Origin: SZUA-584 sp964441275
GTDB lineage: Bacteria > Bacillota > Clostridia > Christensenellales > SZUA-584
Reading direction: 5' to 3'
Assembly: GCA_964441275.1 (NCBI GenBank)
Contig: CAYTUG010000003.1
Location: 45,608 to 109,607, forward strand
DNA: 64,000 bases
The position numbers and the translations under genes are program-made. The first letter of the stretch is position 1; every line of letters begins with the position of its first letter. Positions 41,198 to 50,301 of this stretch are shown piece after piece. The notes under the pieces are model-generated. The model saw only the letters and a list, made by a program, of their open reading frames with translations. It ran no database searches and was not told the DNA's origin.

Positions 41198-44100
41198 TTG
41201 GCGAAGGGTGAATATATTGCTGCGCTTAAAAAAAGCATCAATATTGACGATAGCTACCAATTAGAATTAGAAAAAGTACAGCATAGCGTTGCCGACAACT
41301 GCGTTTTAATGTATTTCAGCAGCTTTTTTTTACCGGCGAAAGTCTATGTTTCAATAGAGCAATATGTTAAAGAAACCGCGGGCGAGGCTGTGCGGGTATT
41401 GTTTCGGTATAAAAACTTTGAACAGGTTGATAAGAGTATTATTGCAGAACACATACGTTCGCTTTGCTTTTATTTCAAAGAAGCGGCAGGACCTTTTTTG
41501 GACAGATGTCTTATTCGCATTGAAGGCAAAGCAGTTAGGATTGATTTTGCCGATGATATAGGGTTGGACATGTTCTCTGTGCTTGGGCTTAAAGACTACG
41601 TTAACGATTACATTTTTCGCTGCTTTGGCGAGGGGGCGGCGGTAATAACGGGGCGATGTGAACCTTGTATGCTTCCTCAAAAATCAAGTTTGGATAAACA
41701 GAAGCGAAAAAAAGAGCTGCAAAAGCGGAGTGCTGAACCAAAAAGAATAAAAGAAATATCCGCAACGCCGAAAGCTGTTGCCAAAAAACCTAAAGAAATT
41801 ATGTATGGGAAACGAATTGCGGGTGATGCCAACGTGCCTATTAAGGAGTTGACCGAGCTGACAGGCGAATGTTCAATATCCGGGCAGCTGATTTACACAA
41901 AATCTTTCGATATAAAAAATTCAACGCGCGGCGAACGTTCTTTATTAATTTTCGCGGTCACCGATTATACGTCAACTGTTACCTGCAAAGCGTTTGTGAG
42001 CAGGGCAAAGTGTGCCGAGTTAAAACAAAAATTAGAGTGCGTACAGGCCGTAAGGGTTGCGGGCAAAGCCGCGTATGACAGTTATTCAAAAGAAGTCTGC
42101 GTTACGGTAAAAGCGATTGAGCAAGCGCAGGCCAAAACGCGCACTGATAACGCGCCCGTAAAACGTGTTGAATTGCACATGCACACAAACATGAGCGCTC
42201 TTGACGGCTGCGCCGATGAGGTTGATGTGATCAAGCGCGCCGTCTCGTTCGGGCATGACGCGGTGGCAATAACCGACCACGGCGTGGTTCAGGCTTTTCC
42301 GCGTGCGTTTGATGAAGCTAAAAAACACGGTATAAAAGTAATATACGGTATGGAAGCCTACATGCTTGACGATACGAAAGAGCTGTATGACGAATCGTTT
42401 GCAGACGAGTATGTGGTTTTTGATATCGAAACCACCGGACTTGATCCTAATAGCTGCGCTATAACGGAAATAGGCGCCGTCAGGTTGCGAAAAGGCGAAA
42501 TTATCGACACATTTTCTACATTTGTAGACCCTCAAATGCCCATCAGCGCGCAGATAACAGATTTAACGGGCATAACCGATGAAATGGTAAAAGGTGCGCC
42601 CGCGGCGGGGGAAGCGTTGCAAATGTTTAAAAAATTTGCCGGGGATACGCCTTTAGCTGCCCATAACGCATCGTTTGATTTAAGTTTTATAGATAAATAT
42701 GCGGAACAGACCGGAATAATATTTGAAAATGAGAGGCTGGACACATTATGGCTGATTAAACGTATGTTTCCCGATCGCAAGTCATACAGTTTAGGCAAAT
42801 TAGCGGCGGATTTTGGAATTAAGTTTAAACACCATCGCGCTTTAAGTGATGCGGAGTGCACCGCGAAACTTATGATAAAATGTTTCAGGCAGGCGCAAAA
42901 AGCGAAAGATTCTAATAATGTCAGCGAAAAGTCTATGCCCGTTTATCACACTATACTGCTTTGTAAAAACAAAACGGGTCTTAAAAACCTGTATAAGATA
43001 GTAACAAAGTCCCATATAGAGCATTTTTACCGCCGTCCGAGAGTTCCGAAATCGTTGCTGCGCGAGCACCGGGAAGGGCTGATAATAGGTTCGGCTTGTG
43101 AGAAAGGCGAACTTATATCGGCAATATTGCGCTATGCATCGGATGGAGAGCTTGAGCACATAGCGCAATTTTACGATTATCTTGAAGTTCAGCCTGACGG
43201 CAATAATTATTTTTTGGTCCGGGAAGGCCGGTTCCGCACAATAGAAGGAGTGCGGGATATTACAAGGCGGATAGTCGCCTTGGGGGAAATAACAGGGAAA
43301 CCCGTTGCCGCGACATGTGATGCGCATTTTATCGAACCGGAGCATGAATACTTCAGAAGGATATTGATGCACGGGCAAAAATTTTCAGATGCGGACAATC
43401 AACCGCCGTTGTATTTTCGCACAACCGGCGAGATGCTTGCTGAGTTTTCGTATCTTGGAGAAAAAAAGGCTTATGAAATTGTGGTGCAAAACCCGCGCGA
43501 TATTGCGCGGCAGGTTGGAAACATAAAACTTTTGCCCGACGAGCCCGCAATGCCGGAAATAAAGGATGCCGCAAACATGCTGCGTGAACAGGCGCTCTCC
43601 AGAGCGTTTGAGATATACGGAGAGCCGTTGCCGGAGATTGTCGCAAAACGCCTTGAGTACGAACTTTCGTCTATAGCCAAGCACGGCTACGGAGTGCTAT
43701 ATTACATAGCGGCAAAACTTGTTAAGCATTCGCTTGAGGATGGATATCTCGTTGGATCTCGGGGTTCCGTCGGCTCTTCGCTCGCCGCGACTATGGCGGG
43801 TATAACGGAAGTGAATCCGCTGCCGCCGCATTATGTATGCCCCAATTGCCGCCACAGCGATTTTGAAATTGATTTATCCAAATACGCATGCGGGCCGGAT
43901 TTGCCGGAAAAAAAGTGCCCGCATTGCGGCAGCGTTTATGAGCGGGACGGTTACGATATATCGTTCGCCGTGTTTCTTGGGATTAACGCCGATAAGGTGC
44001 CCGACATTGACCTTAATTTTTCAAGCCTTTATCAGCAACAAGCGCATAACTACATACTTGAGTTTTTCGGGAAAGAGCATGTTTTCCGCGCGGGTACGAT

Positions 44101-45427
44101 AAACAGCATAAAAGAGCAAACGGCTTACGGGTTTGTTAAGGCATATTTGGACGATAAAAACATAGAGGTAAGCAAGGCGGAGGTAGAGCGTTTAACAAAA
44201 GGGGTTTCGGGCACAAAGCGCACTACCGGCCAACACCCGGGCGGGCTTGTTATACTTCCAAAAAATAGGGACATACATGAATTTACTCCGTTGCAGTATT
44301 CCGCAAACGATTCTAAGACAGGCAGTATAACAACGCATTTTAATTTTGGTTCACTGCACGATAGGCTAATAAAGCTTGATATACTCGGGCATGACGATCC
44401 TACAATGTTACGCATGCTTTTTGATATTACGGGAATTGACGCTTTAACGGTGCCGATTTGCGATAAAGAGACGCTTTCGCTGTTTTCGTCAACCCGGGCG
44501 ATTGGCATTGATCCGGCGCAGATAGACGGCTGCGAGGTGGGCAGCCTTGGAATACCCGAGTTCGGTACAAATTTTGTTCGTCAGATATTAGTTGAAACAA
44601 GACCTACAACCATAGACGAGCTTATACGTATAAGCGGTTTATCGCACGGAGTCGATGTTTGGTTAAACAATGCCCGGGATTTGGTAAAAGGAGGGGTTGC
44701 AACCCTGCGGGAAGTTATTTGTACACGGGACGATATAATGAATTATCTTATCGTGCGCGGTATGGACGAAACATTAGCTTTTTATATAATGGAATCGGTG
44801 CGCAAAGGTTTCGGGTTAAAACAGGAGTGGGAAGAAGCTATAAGCGCGGTTGGCGCGCCCGAATGGTTTATGGAATCGTGTAAAAAGATTGGATATATGT
44901 TTCCGCGCGCACACGCAGTGGCGTATGTGATAATGGCTTTAAGGATAGCGTATTTTAAGGTGCATTACCCGCGTGCGTTTTATGCGGCGTATTTTTCAAT
45001 AAGAGCGGATAGCCTTGATGCTGTGCACATGCATTCGGGACAAACCGTTCGAGCCCGGATATCTCATATTAAGGCAAAGGGCAAAAATGCGAGCGCACAG
45101 GAAAAATCTTCACTTGCGGTTTTTGAAGTGGCTCTTGAGATGATTGAACGCGGAATAGATTTTCTGCCGCCTGATTTATACCTTTCCGATGCTTTAAAGT
45201 GTGTTATTGAGCCCGGGGGCATAAGGTTGCCGTTTACCGCCATGCAAGGAACGGGAGAGACCGCTGCTCGGGGGATAAAAAAAGCGCGCGATATGGGAGA
45301 GTTTATTTCGATTGAGGACTTAAAATCAAGATCGGGAATATCGAGCGCGGTAATAGCCCAGATGGAGGAACTCGGCTGCCTAAACGGCTTGTTAAAAAGC
45401 AGTCAAATTACTCTTTTCGACTTATAG
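41198..45427 (+). CDS. polC: DNA polymerase III alpha subunit, PolC type
   Basis: This is the 1409-residue replicative polymerase of low-GC Gram-positives. In order it has an N-terminal domain (1-190), an OB fold (about 210-320), a PHP domain (HMHTNMSALDG at about 327), an inserted DEDD proofreading exonuclease (FDIETTGLDP at about 406) and a resumed PHP. A zinc-binding pair CPNC/CPHC follows at about 882-920, then the palm with PDIDLNFS near 937 and the fingers. The last residues QITLFDL form a beta-clamp-binding motif. The start is TTG at 41198 after GGAGGG. It is the last gene of rseP-ispG-polC. Confidence 0.97.
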   Translation: MAKGEYIAALKKSINIDDSYQLELEKVQHSVADNCVLMYFSSFFLPAKVYVSIEQYVKETAGEAVRVLFRYKNFEQVDKSIIAEHIRSLCFYFKEAAGPFLDRCLIRIEGKAVRIDFADDIGLDMFSVLGLKDYVNDYIFRCFGEGAAVITGRCEPCMLPQKSSLDKQKRKKELQKRSAEPKRIKEISATPKAVAKKPKEIMYGKRIAGDANVPIKELTELTGECSISGQLIYTKSFDIKNSTRGERSLLIFAVTDYTSTVTCKAFVSRAKCAELKQKLECVQAVRVAGKAAYDSYSKEVCVTVKAIEQAQAKTRTDNAPVKRVELHMHTNMSALDGCADEVDVIKRAVSFGHDAVAITDHGVVQAFPRAFDEAKKHGIKVIYGMEAYMLDDTKELYDESFADEYVVFDIETTGLDPNSCAITEIGAVRLRKGEIIDTFSTFVDPQMPISAQITDLTGITDEMVKGAPAAGEALQMFKKFAGDTPLAAHNASFDLSFIDKYAEQTGIIFENERLDTLWLIKRMFPDRKSYSLGKLAADFGIKFKHHRALSDAECTAKLMIKCFRQAQKAKDSNNVSEKSMPVYHTILLCKNKTGLKNLYKIVTKSHIEHFYRRPRVPKSLLREHREGLIIGSACEKGELISAILRYASDGELEHIAQFYDYLEVQPDGNNYFLVREGRFRTIEGVRDITRRIVALGEITGKPVAATCDAHFIEPEHEYFRRILMHGQKFSDADNQPPLYFRTTGEMLAEFSYLGEKKAYEIVVQNPRDIARQVGNIKLLPDEPAMPEIKDAANMLREQALSRAFEIYGEPLPEIVAKRLEYELSSIAKHGYGVLYYIAAKLVKHSLEDGYLVGSRGSVGSSLAATMAGITEVNPLPPHYVCPNCRHSDFEIDLSKYACGPDLPEKKCPHCGSVYERDGYDISFAVFLGINADKVPDIDLNFSSLYQQQAHNYILEFFGKEHVFRAGTINSIKEQTAYGFVKAYLDDKNIEVSKAEVERLTKGVSGTKRTTGQHPGGLVILPKNRDIHEFTPLQYSANDSKTGSITTHFNFGSLHDRLIKLDILGHDDPTMLRMLFDITGIDALTVPICDKETLSLFSSTRAIGIDPAQIDGCEVGSLGIPEFGTNFVRQILVETRPTTIDELIRISGLSHGVDVWLNNARDLVKGGVATLREVICTRDDIMNYLIVRGMDETLAFYIMESVRKGFGLKQEWEEAISAVGAPEWFMESCKKIGYMFPRAHAVAYVIMALRIAYFKVHYPRAFYAAYFSIRADSLDAVHMHSGQTVRARISHIKAKGKNASAQEKSSLAVFEVALEMIERGIDFLPPDLYLSDALKCVIEPGGIRLPFTAMQGTGETAARGIKKARDMGEFISIEDLKSRSGISSAVIAQMEELGCLNGLLKSSQITLFDL

Positions 45428-45547
45428 TGGGGGATAAATAGTATATACGCCAAAAGTAAAGACGCCTATTTATAGATTTTGTATGAAAGACCGTATAATT
45501 TGAAAGGCGGGTAAATGCCAACCGCCCATCTTAAGCATTGAGCAATA

Positions 45548-45569
45548 CAAGCAAACTGCTGCTTGTTTT
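45548..45569 (+). terminator. Weak intrinsic terminator candidate after polC
   Basis: CAAGCA and TGCTTG form a 6-bp stem around a 6-base loop, followed by four T. It lies 120 bases downstream of the polC stop. Confidence 0.45.
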
Positions 45570-45607
45570 AACCGGCAATTATATAATTAGGTTTAAATCG
45601 TGTGGCG

Positions 45608-45636
45608 TTGACTATTTTATGGTGCACATATATAAT
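45608..45636 (+). promoter_or_regulatory. Sigma-A promoter for secD-secF
   Basis: TTGACT, 17 bases and TATAAT lie 42 bases upstream of secD. Eleven of twelve positions match consensus. Confidence 0.88.
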
Positions 45637-45678
45637 AAAATAAGTTTTTTTAAATAGCGTAAGGAAGGATAATATAAT

Positions 45679-46965
45679 ATGAGAAAAGGCAACGTAATGA
45701 CTATAATTTTATTGTTGCTTTTTGGTGTTTGTATCTATTTTGGCATGACGGGAGTAACGATTGGCATAAACAGGATGAGGCCGTGGCCCGAACAGGTTAG
45801 CCTTGGGCTGGACCTTACGGGCGGAGGATATGCCGTGTATCAGGCCGAGAAAGAGGGCATGTCCGAGGACGAGTTTAACGCTCGGTTTTTTACAACCATG
45901 AACGTTTTGCGCTCAAGGCTTGACGAAAAAAACTTAACTGAGGCCACTGTTGTTAGCCAGGGTGAAGACAGGATACGAATAGAAATACCAACAAAGGATG
46001 AGGAGCCGGGTAATGTATTCTCCATGCTTGGAAAACCGGCAGTGCTTGAGTTTAAAGACGACCGGGGAAACACGGGCATAACGGGTGATATGGTGGAATC
46101 CGCAAACGCGTCCATTCTGTCTGAAACCGGACAGTATGTTGTAAACCTTAAGTTCAATAATGAAGGGGCGGCGATTTTTGCAAGCATGACTGCAGAGGCG
46201 TATAAAATAGGCACTCCTATTCATATCGTCGTAGACGGTGCAACGGTATCAAGCCCGACTGTAAAGAGCGGCGCGATAACCGGCGGTTCGGCTTATATTG
46301 AAGGCAGGTTTGACCAAAAGGAAGCGGAAAATCTGGCGGTCCAGATAGCATCGGGAGCTATACCGCTAACGCTCAAAGAAATTGAGCAACGTTCGATAAG
46401 CGCTTCGCTTGGAGAAGATGCGCTTTACAGCAGCCTTTTTGCGGGGCTGATAGGTTTAACCGTGCTCTTTATGTTTATGGTGCTCTATTACAAATTGCCG
46501 GGGCTTTTAGCATGTATAGCTCTTTTGGTATACAGCGGGATAATTCTTTTTACTCTTGTGGTGTTTAAGATTCAGCTTACACTGCCCGGCATAGCAGGCC
46601 TTATACTCGGCGTAGGTATGGCGGTTGACGCCAATGTAATAATATTTGAAAGATTTAAAGAAGAGCTAAGCTTCGGGAAAACTTTACGTTCTTCGCTTAA
46701 CTCGGGGTTTTCTAAGGCATTGTGGACTATTGTAGATTCCAACATAACCACGTTTATCGCTGGCATTGCGATAGCTTGGTTTGGCGTTGGTTCCGTAAAA
46801 GGGTTTGGGTATACTCTTATGGTAAGCATAGTCGCCTCGATGTTCTCCGCGTTTACCGTTACAAGGGCGTTAATGCGGTTGATGGTAGCATTAAAGATCA
46901 ACAACCCCAAACTTTATGTATGGCGCAAAATTGCGCAGGCACACGAAGCGAAAGGGGGCGAGTGA
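45679..46965 (+). CDS. secD: Protein translocase subunit SecD
   Basis: This 428-residue membrane protein has one N-terminal span, a large extracytoplasmic domain beginning with the LGLDLTGGGYAVYQ motif, and five more spans at the C-terminus (IAGLILGVGMAVDANVIIFERFKEEL is the conserved segment). SecDF uses the ion gradient to pull exported proteins through SecYEG. The order and 1-base spacing to secF are typical. Confidence 0.96.
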   Translation: MRKGNVMTIILLLLFGVCIYFGMTGVTIGINRMRPWPEQVSLGLDLTGGGYAVYQAEKEGMSEDEFNARFFTTMNVLRSRLDEKNLTEATVVSQGEDRIRIEIPTKDEEPGNVFSMLGKPAVLEFKDDRGNTGITGDMVESANASILSETGQYVVNLKFNNEGAAIFASMTAEAYKIGTPIHIVVDGATVSSPTVKSGAITGGSAYIEGRFDQKEAENLAVQIASGAIPLTLKEIEQRSISASLGEDALYSSLFAGLIGLTVLFMFMVLYYKLPGLLACIALLVYSGIILFTLVVFKIQLTLPGIAGLILGVGMAVDANVIIFERFKEELSFGKTLRSSLNSGFSKALWTIVDSNITTFIAGIAIAWFGVGSVKGFGYTLMVSIVASMFSAFTVTRALMRLMVALKINNPKLYVWRKIAQAHEAKGGE

Positions 46966-46966
46966 T

Positions 46967-47884
46967 ATGCGGTTTATTAAGTACTCAAAATACACTTCGC
47001 TGTTTATGCTTGCGATTGTAATTGTTGCAATCATTGTTGGCATTGCAAACAACGGATTAAACCTTGGTATAGACTTTACCGGGGGCAGCATTCTTACTGT
47101 GGATATGGGCGCTGAATATGACACGGAAGATGTGGCGGCGGCACTTAAAGCGAACGGGGTTGACCCTGCGAATGTGCAGATAGTGCGCTCTGAAAACACA
47201 AAAGCCATAATTCGAATGCAGCTGCTCTCTGAAAGTTCGGATGAGATAGTTGTTCGCGAATCTATTATTGCAAACTTAAAAGAAAAATATCCAAACGTTA
47301 AGAGCGGCGAAATTGAAAGCGTAGGGGGAGCGACGACAAAAGAGATTGTTGCGAATGCATTTTTATCTATTTTAGTTGCTTCGGCGCTTATGCTCATTTA
47401 TATTTGGATACGGTTTGAACTGCTTTCGGGGATCGCGGCGGTTATAGCTTTGCTGCACGATGTGCTGATAATGACGGCGGTTGTCTGTATCGCCCGCATT
47501 CAGATAAACAGTTCGTATATTGCGGCTTGCCTGACAATTGTTGGGTATTCTATAAACGATACGATAGTCATTTTTGACAGGATAAGAGAAAACAATAAAA
47601 AGTTTGCGTCTTCTAAATCCCATAGAGATATTGCTAACCTTAGCATCAGGGAAACGCTTTCAAGAACAATAAACACTTCACTTACTACAATTATAATGGT
47701 TGTCGCTATTTATGTGTTTGGAGTACAGTCTATAAAAGAATTCGCTCTCCCGCTTATCGCCGGGTTAATAGCGGGTACATACTCTTCTATTTTTGTTGCG
47801 ACTGCTTTATGGGTTAACTTGCTTGAACACAGCAAGAATCGCAAATCATCAAAAAAACTGACTAAAAAAGCAAACAGGGCATAG
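46967..47884 (+). CDS. secF: Protein translocase subunit SecF
   Basis: This 305-residue partner of SecD has the LGIDFTGGSILTVDMG motif after the first span and the C-terminal YSINDTIVIFDRIREN segment. The ATG at 46967 is preceded by AAAGGGGGCGAG, which overlaps the end of secD; a longer open frame upstream has no site. A strong hairpin follows. Confidence 0.96.
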   Translation: MRFIKYSKYTSLFMLAIVIVAIIVGIANNGLNLGIDFTGGSILTVDMGAEYDTEDVAAALKANGVDPANVQIVRSENTKAIIRMQLLSESSDEIVVRESIIANLKEKYPNVKSGEIESVGGATTKEIVANAFLSILVASALMLIYIWIRFELLSGIAAVIALLHDVLIMTAVVCIARIQINSSYIAACLTIVGYSINDTIVIFDRIRENNKKFASSKSHRDIANLSIRETLSRTINTSLTTIIMVVAIYVFGVQSIKEFALPLIAGLIAGTYSSIFVATALWVNLLEHSKNRKSSKKLTKKANRA

Positions 47885-47895
47885 CAGTATATTAT

Positions 47896-47925
47896 AAAGC
47901 CTTTCCCGGTTGCGGGATAGGCTTT
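47896..47925 (+). terminator. Intrinsic terminator after secF
   Basis: AAAGCCT and AGGCTTT enclose an inner CCCG-GTTG-CGGG stem, giving a long two-part hairpin followed by a T-rich stretch. It lies 11 bases after the secF stop. Confidence 0.8.
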
Positions 47926-47949
47926 ATTTGTACTGAGCAAGGGGGAAAT

Positions 47950-50301
47950 TTGCTAAATTTTATTGCACGCGCACCGGTTGACGGGTGTTTAACACAACAG
48001 GCGGCTGATATCGAAAAAGCTTCCGGACTTTGCAAGCAAGCGGTTAAGTTGTTGTGCGCCCGTAAAATCGACAGCTTGGATAAGGTAATTGAATTCTTAC
48101 ATCCCGCCCCCGGCCAATTTATCGATCCTATGCTGCTTCCCGATATGGAATTGACAGTCGAGCGCATAAAAGCGGCTGTCGGCGATGGAGAGAAAATAGC
48201 AATTTTTTGCGATTATGATGCGGATGGAATTACGGGCGGATGTGCGCTGTACCTTTTTCTAAAACGATTGGGCGCCGATGTTGAAATAACAACCCCTAAC
48301 CGCCATAAAGAAGGTTATGGATTAAATGAACCTGCCGTTAAAGATATGGCTAAAGCGGGAGTTGCGTTAATAATTACCGTTGATTGCGGCATCACCAACT
48401 TAGAAGAAATTGAGCTTGCAAACAAGCTTGGAATCAACGTAATTGTAACCGACCACCACGAATGCCCCGAAAAGCTTCCCCCAACGCTATATGTTGTTAA
48501 CCCTAAACGCAAGGATAGCTTGTATCCCGATTCTAACCTCTCGGGGTGCGGAGTGGTGTTTAAGCTTATTCATGCGATGTCTTGCTTGGATGAGGCTATG
48601 CGCTATATAGATTTAATTGCGATAGGCACAATTGCGGATATGGTTCCGCTGATAGGAGAAAACAGGGTTATTGCGGATTTGGGCATAAAGAAGATGCGTA
48701 AAAACCCTTGGGCAGGCATAGCTGCGCTTGCCAAACAGGCGAAAATAGATATAGGGAACATCACTTCGTTCCATGCCGGGTTTTGTTTAGGACCGCGAAT
48801 AAATGCCGCCGGGCGTATAGATACGGCACAGCTTGCAATAGATCTGTTAAAAGAGAGCAAATTTAGCGCAGCTGCCGCCAAAAAAGCCACAAAATTGTGC
48901 GAGCTTAACGAAAAAAGAAAACAGGAAGTTGAGACGGTGCTGTGCGAAGCTGAGCAAATTATTGATAAGTTTCAATACCACAGCAGCCCGGTGATTATTG
49001 TTTCTTCGCCTAACTGGAATGCGGGCGTTTTGGGTATAGCGGCCGCAAGGTTAAGCAAAAAATACACCCGGCCTTGCATACTGCTTGGAGGAGAGCCTTT
49101 GTTAACCGGCTCTGCACGAAGCATAGACGGCATAAACATATACGATGTGTTGGCGCAGTTTAGCGACAGGTACCAAAAGTTTGGCGGGCATGAACAGGCT
49201 GCAGGCATTACAATAGCCGCAGATAAGTTAGAGTCACTGCGATATGATATCTGCGAGTTGGTAAACAACAAGTATGACGAGAGTCTGTTTGTGCGTTCAA
49301 GCATATTTGATTTGCAGCTTTCAATAAAAGACATAACAAAAGAATTGGTTGATGATTTGCGCAGGCTTGAGCCGTTCGGAACGGGAAACGAAAAACCGAT
49401 GATTGCTGTAAAAGCCGCATTGCTTCATAAACCGCGTTATATCGGCAAGGATGATGCGCCCCATTTAAGGTTTGACATCAAACAGAATGGCTATATGTGC
49501 GATTCGATTGCTTTTTATTATTCCGACAACCATATTCTAATTCCCGAACGTGCCGATTTTTTGTGCGAGGCGGGTATAAACGATTTTACCGCCAAGCCCC
49601 AGCTTATTGTTCGTGAAATCGGTTTAAGGTACAGCAATTCGCTTGCGGACAGTTTCAAGCAAGTATATGGAAAAAGGCTGGATGACGGCTTTTTAGAAGA
49701 AGCGGTCAATTTAGCAAAAAAAGAAATGCCAAAACAACAAAGTTTAGAAGAAATTACATCGCGAATTTATAATTCCATTAATGCAAGCCGTTTTGGTTTG
49801 TGCATATTGGTTAACTCGGAACCTGCGCTAAATTTTTTACTAAACCTACCGGAGGTAAAAACTGCGCTGATAGACGGCAAACTGTTTCTGTGGGATGAAA
49901 AGTTTTTTACGCAGGAAAATTGTATCAGTTGCGAAAAGATTCCCGCGCATCCGCGCATTTTGCGATTAGGGCTTTTTGAATCCGCTTTGTGGTGCAAACA
50001 AATGAAAAAAGAGTATAAAAGCCACGCAAAGCTATATTTCGCGCCGCGTGAGGAATTGCTAAAAATATATTCCAAACTCGGTATCATACTTAAATTAAAA
50101 CCCGTTAAAATGGCCGATGCGGCAAAATTGTTGGGCATAAGCGAGAAAAAAGCCGCTTTTGCATTGCGCGTTTTTTTGGAGCTTAAGTTGCTCATAGTTG
50201 ATAATGATGATAAAATACTGGCATTAAATAAAGAAGGCAAAAGAAAAGAACTGTGCAACAGCTCTTGCTATTTAGGGTTAAAGGATTTAGCAGATGGATG
50301 A
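47950..50301 (+). CDS. recJ: Single-stranded-DNA-specific exonuclease RecJ
   Basis: This 783-residue DHH-family 5'-3' exonuclease is used in recombination and mismatch repair. The DHH motifs are present: CDYDADGITGG, TVDCGITN, TDHHECPEKLP and GPRINAAGRIDTA, followed by DHHA1 with FGGHEQAAGITIA and an OB domain. A C-terminal extension of about 200 residues (after about 570) is typical of Clostridial RecJ and ends in a winged-helix-like segment. The start is TTG at 47950 after AAGGGGGAAA. It overlaps relA by 8 bases. Confidence 0.93.
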   Translation: MLNFIARAPVDGCLTQQAADIEKASGLCKQAVKLLCARKIDSLDKVIEFLHPAPGQFIDPMLLPDMELTVERIKAAVGDGEKIAIFCDYDADGITGGCALYLFLKRLGADVEITTPNRHKEGYGLNEPAVKDMAKAGVALIITVDCGITNLEEIELANKLGINVIVTDHHECPEKLPPTLYVVNPKRKDSLYPDSNLSGCGVVFKLIHAMSCLDEAMRYIDLIAIGTIADMVPLIGENRVIADLGIKKMRKNPWAGIAALAKQAKIDIGNITSFHAGFCLGPRINAAGRIDTAQLAIDLLKESKFSAAAAKKATKLCELNEKRKQEVETVLCEAEQIIDKFQYHSSPVIIVSSPNWNAGVLGIAAARLSKKYTRPCILLGGEPLLTGSARSIDGINIYDVLAQFSDRYQKFGGHEQAAGITIAADKLESLRYDICELVNNKYDESLFVRSSIFDLQLSIKDITKELVDDLRRLEPFGTGNEKPMIAVKAALLHKPRYIGKDDAPHLRFDIKQNGYMCDSIAFYYSDNHILIPERADFLCEAGINDFTAKPQLIVREIGLRYSNSLADSFKQVYGKRLDDGFLEEAVNLAKKEMPKQQSLEEITSRIYNSINASRFGLCILVNSEPALNFLLNLPEVKTALIDGKLFLWDEKFFTQENCISCEKIPAHPRILRLGLFESALWCKQMKKEYKSHAKLYFAPREELLKIYSKLGIILKLKPVKMADAAKLLGISEKKAAFALRVFLELKLLIVDNDDKILALNKEGKRKELCNSSCYLGLKDLADG

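Noticed and set aside
43353..43684. Several overlapping open frames of 60-100 codons antisense to polC
   Set aside because: They coincide with a conserved coding region and have no start signals; they are a by-product of its codon usage.
46916..46966. Earlier start for secF inside secD
   Set aside because: The upstream part encodes a basic stretch in another frame of secD with no ribosome site; the ATG at 46967 has one.
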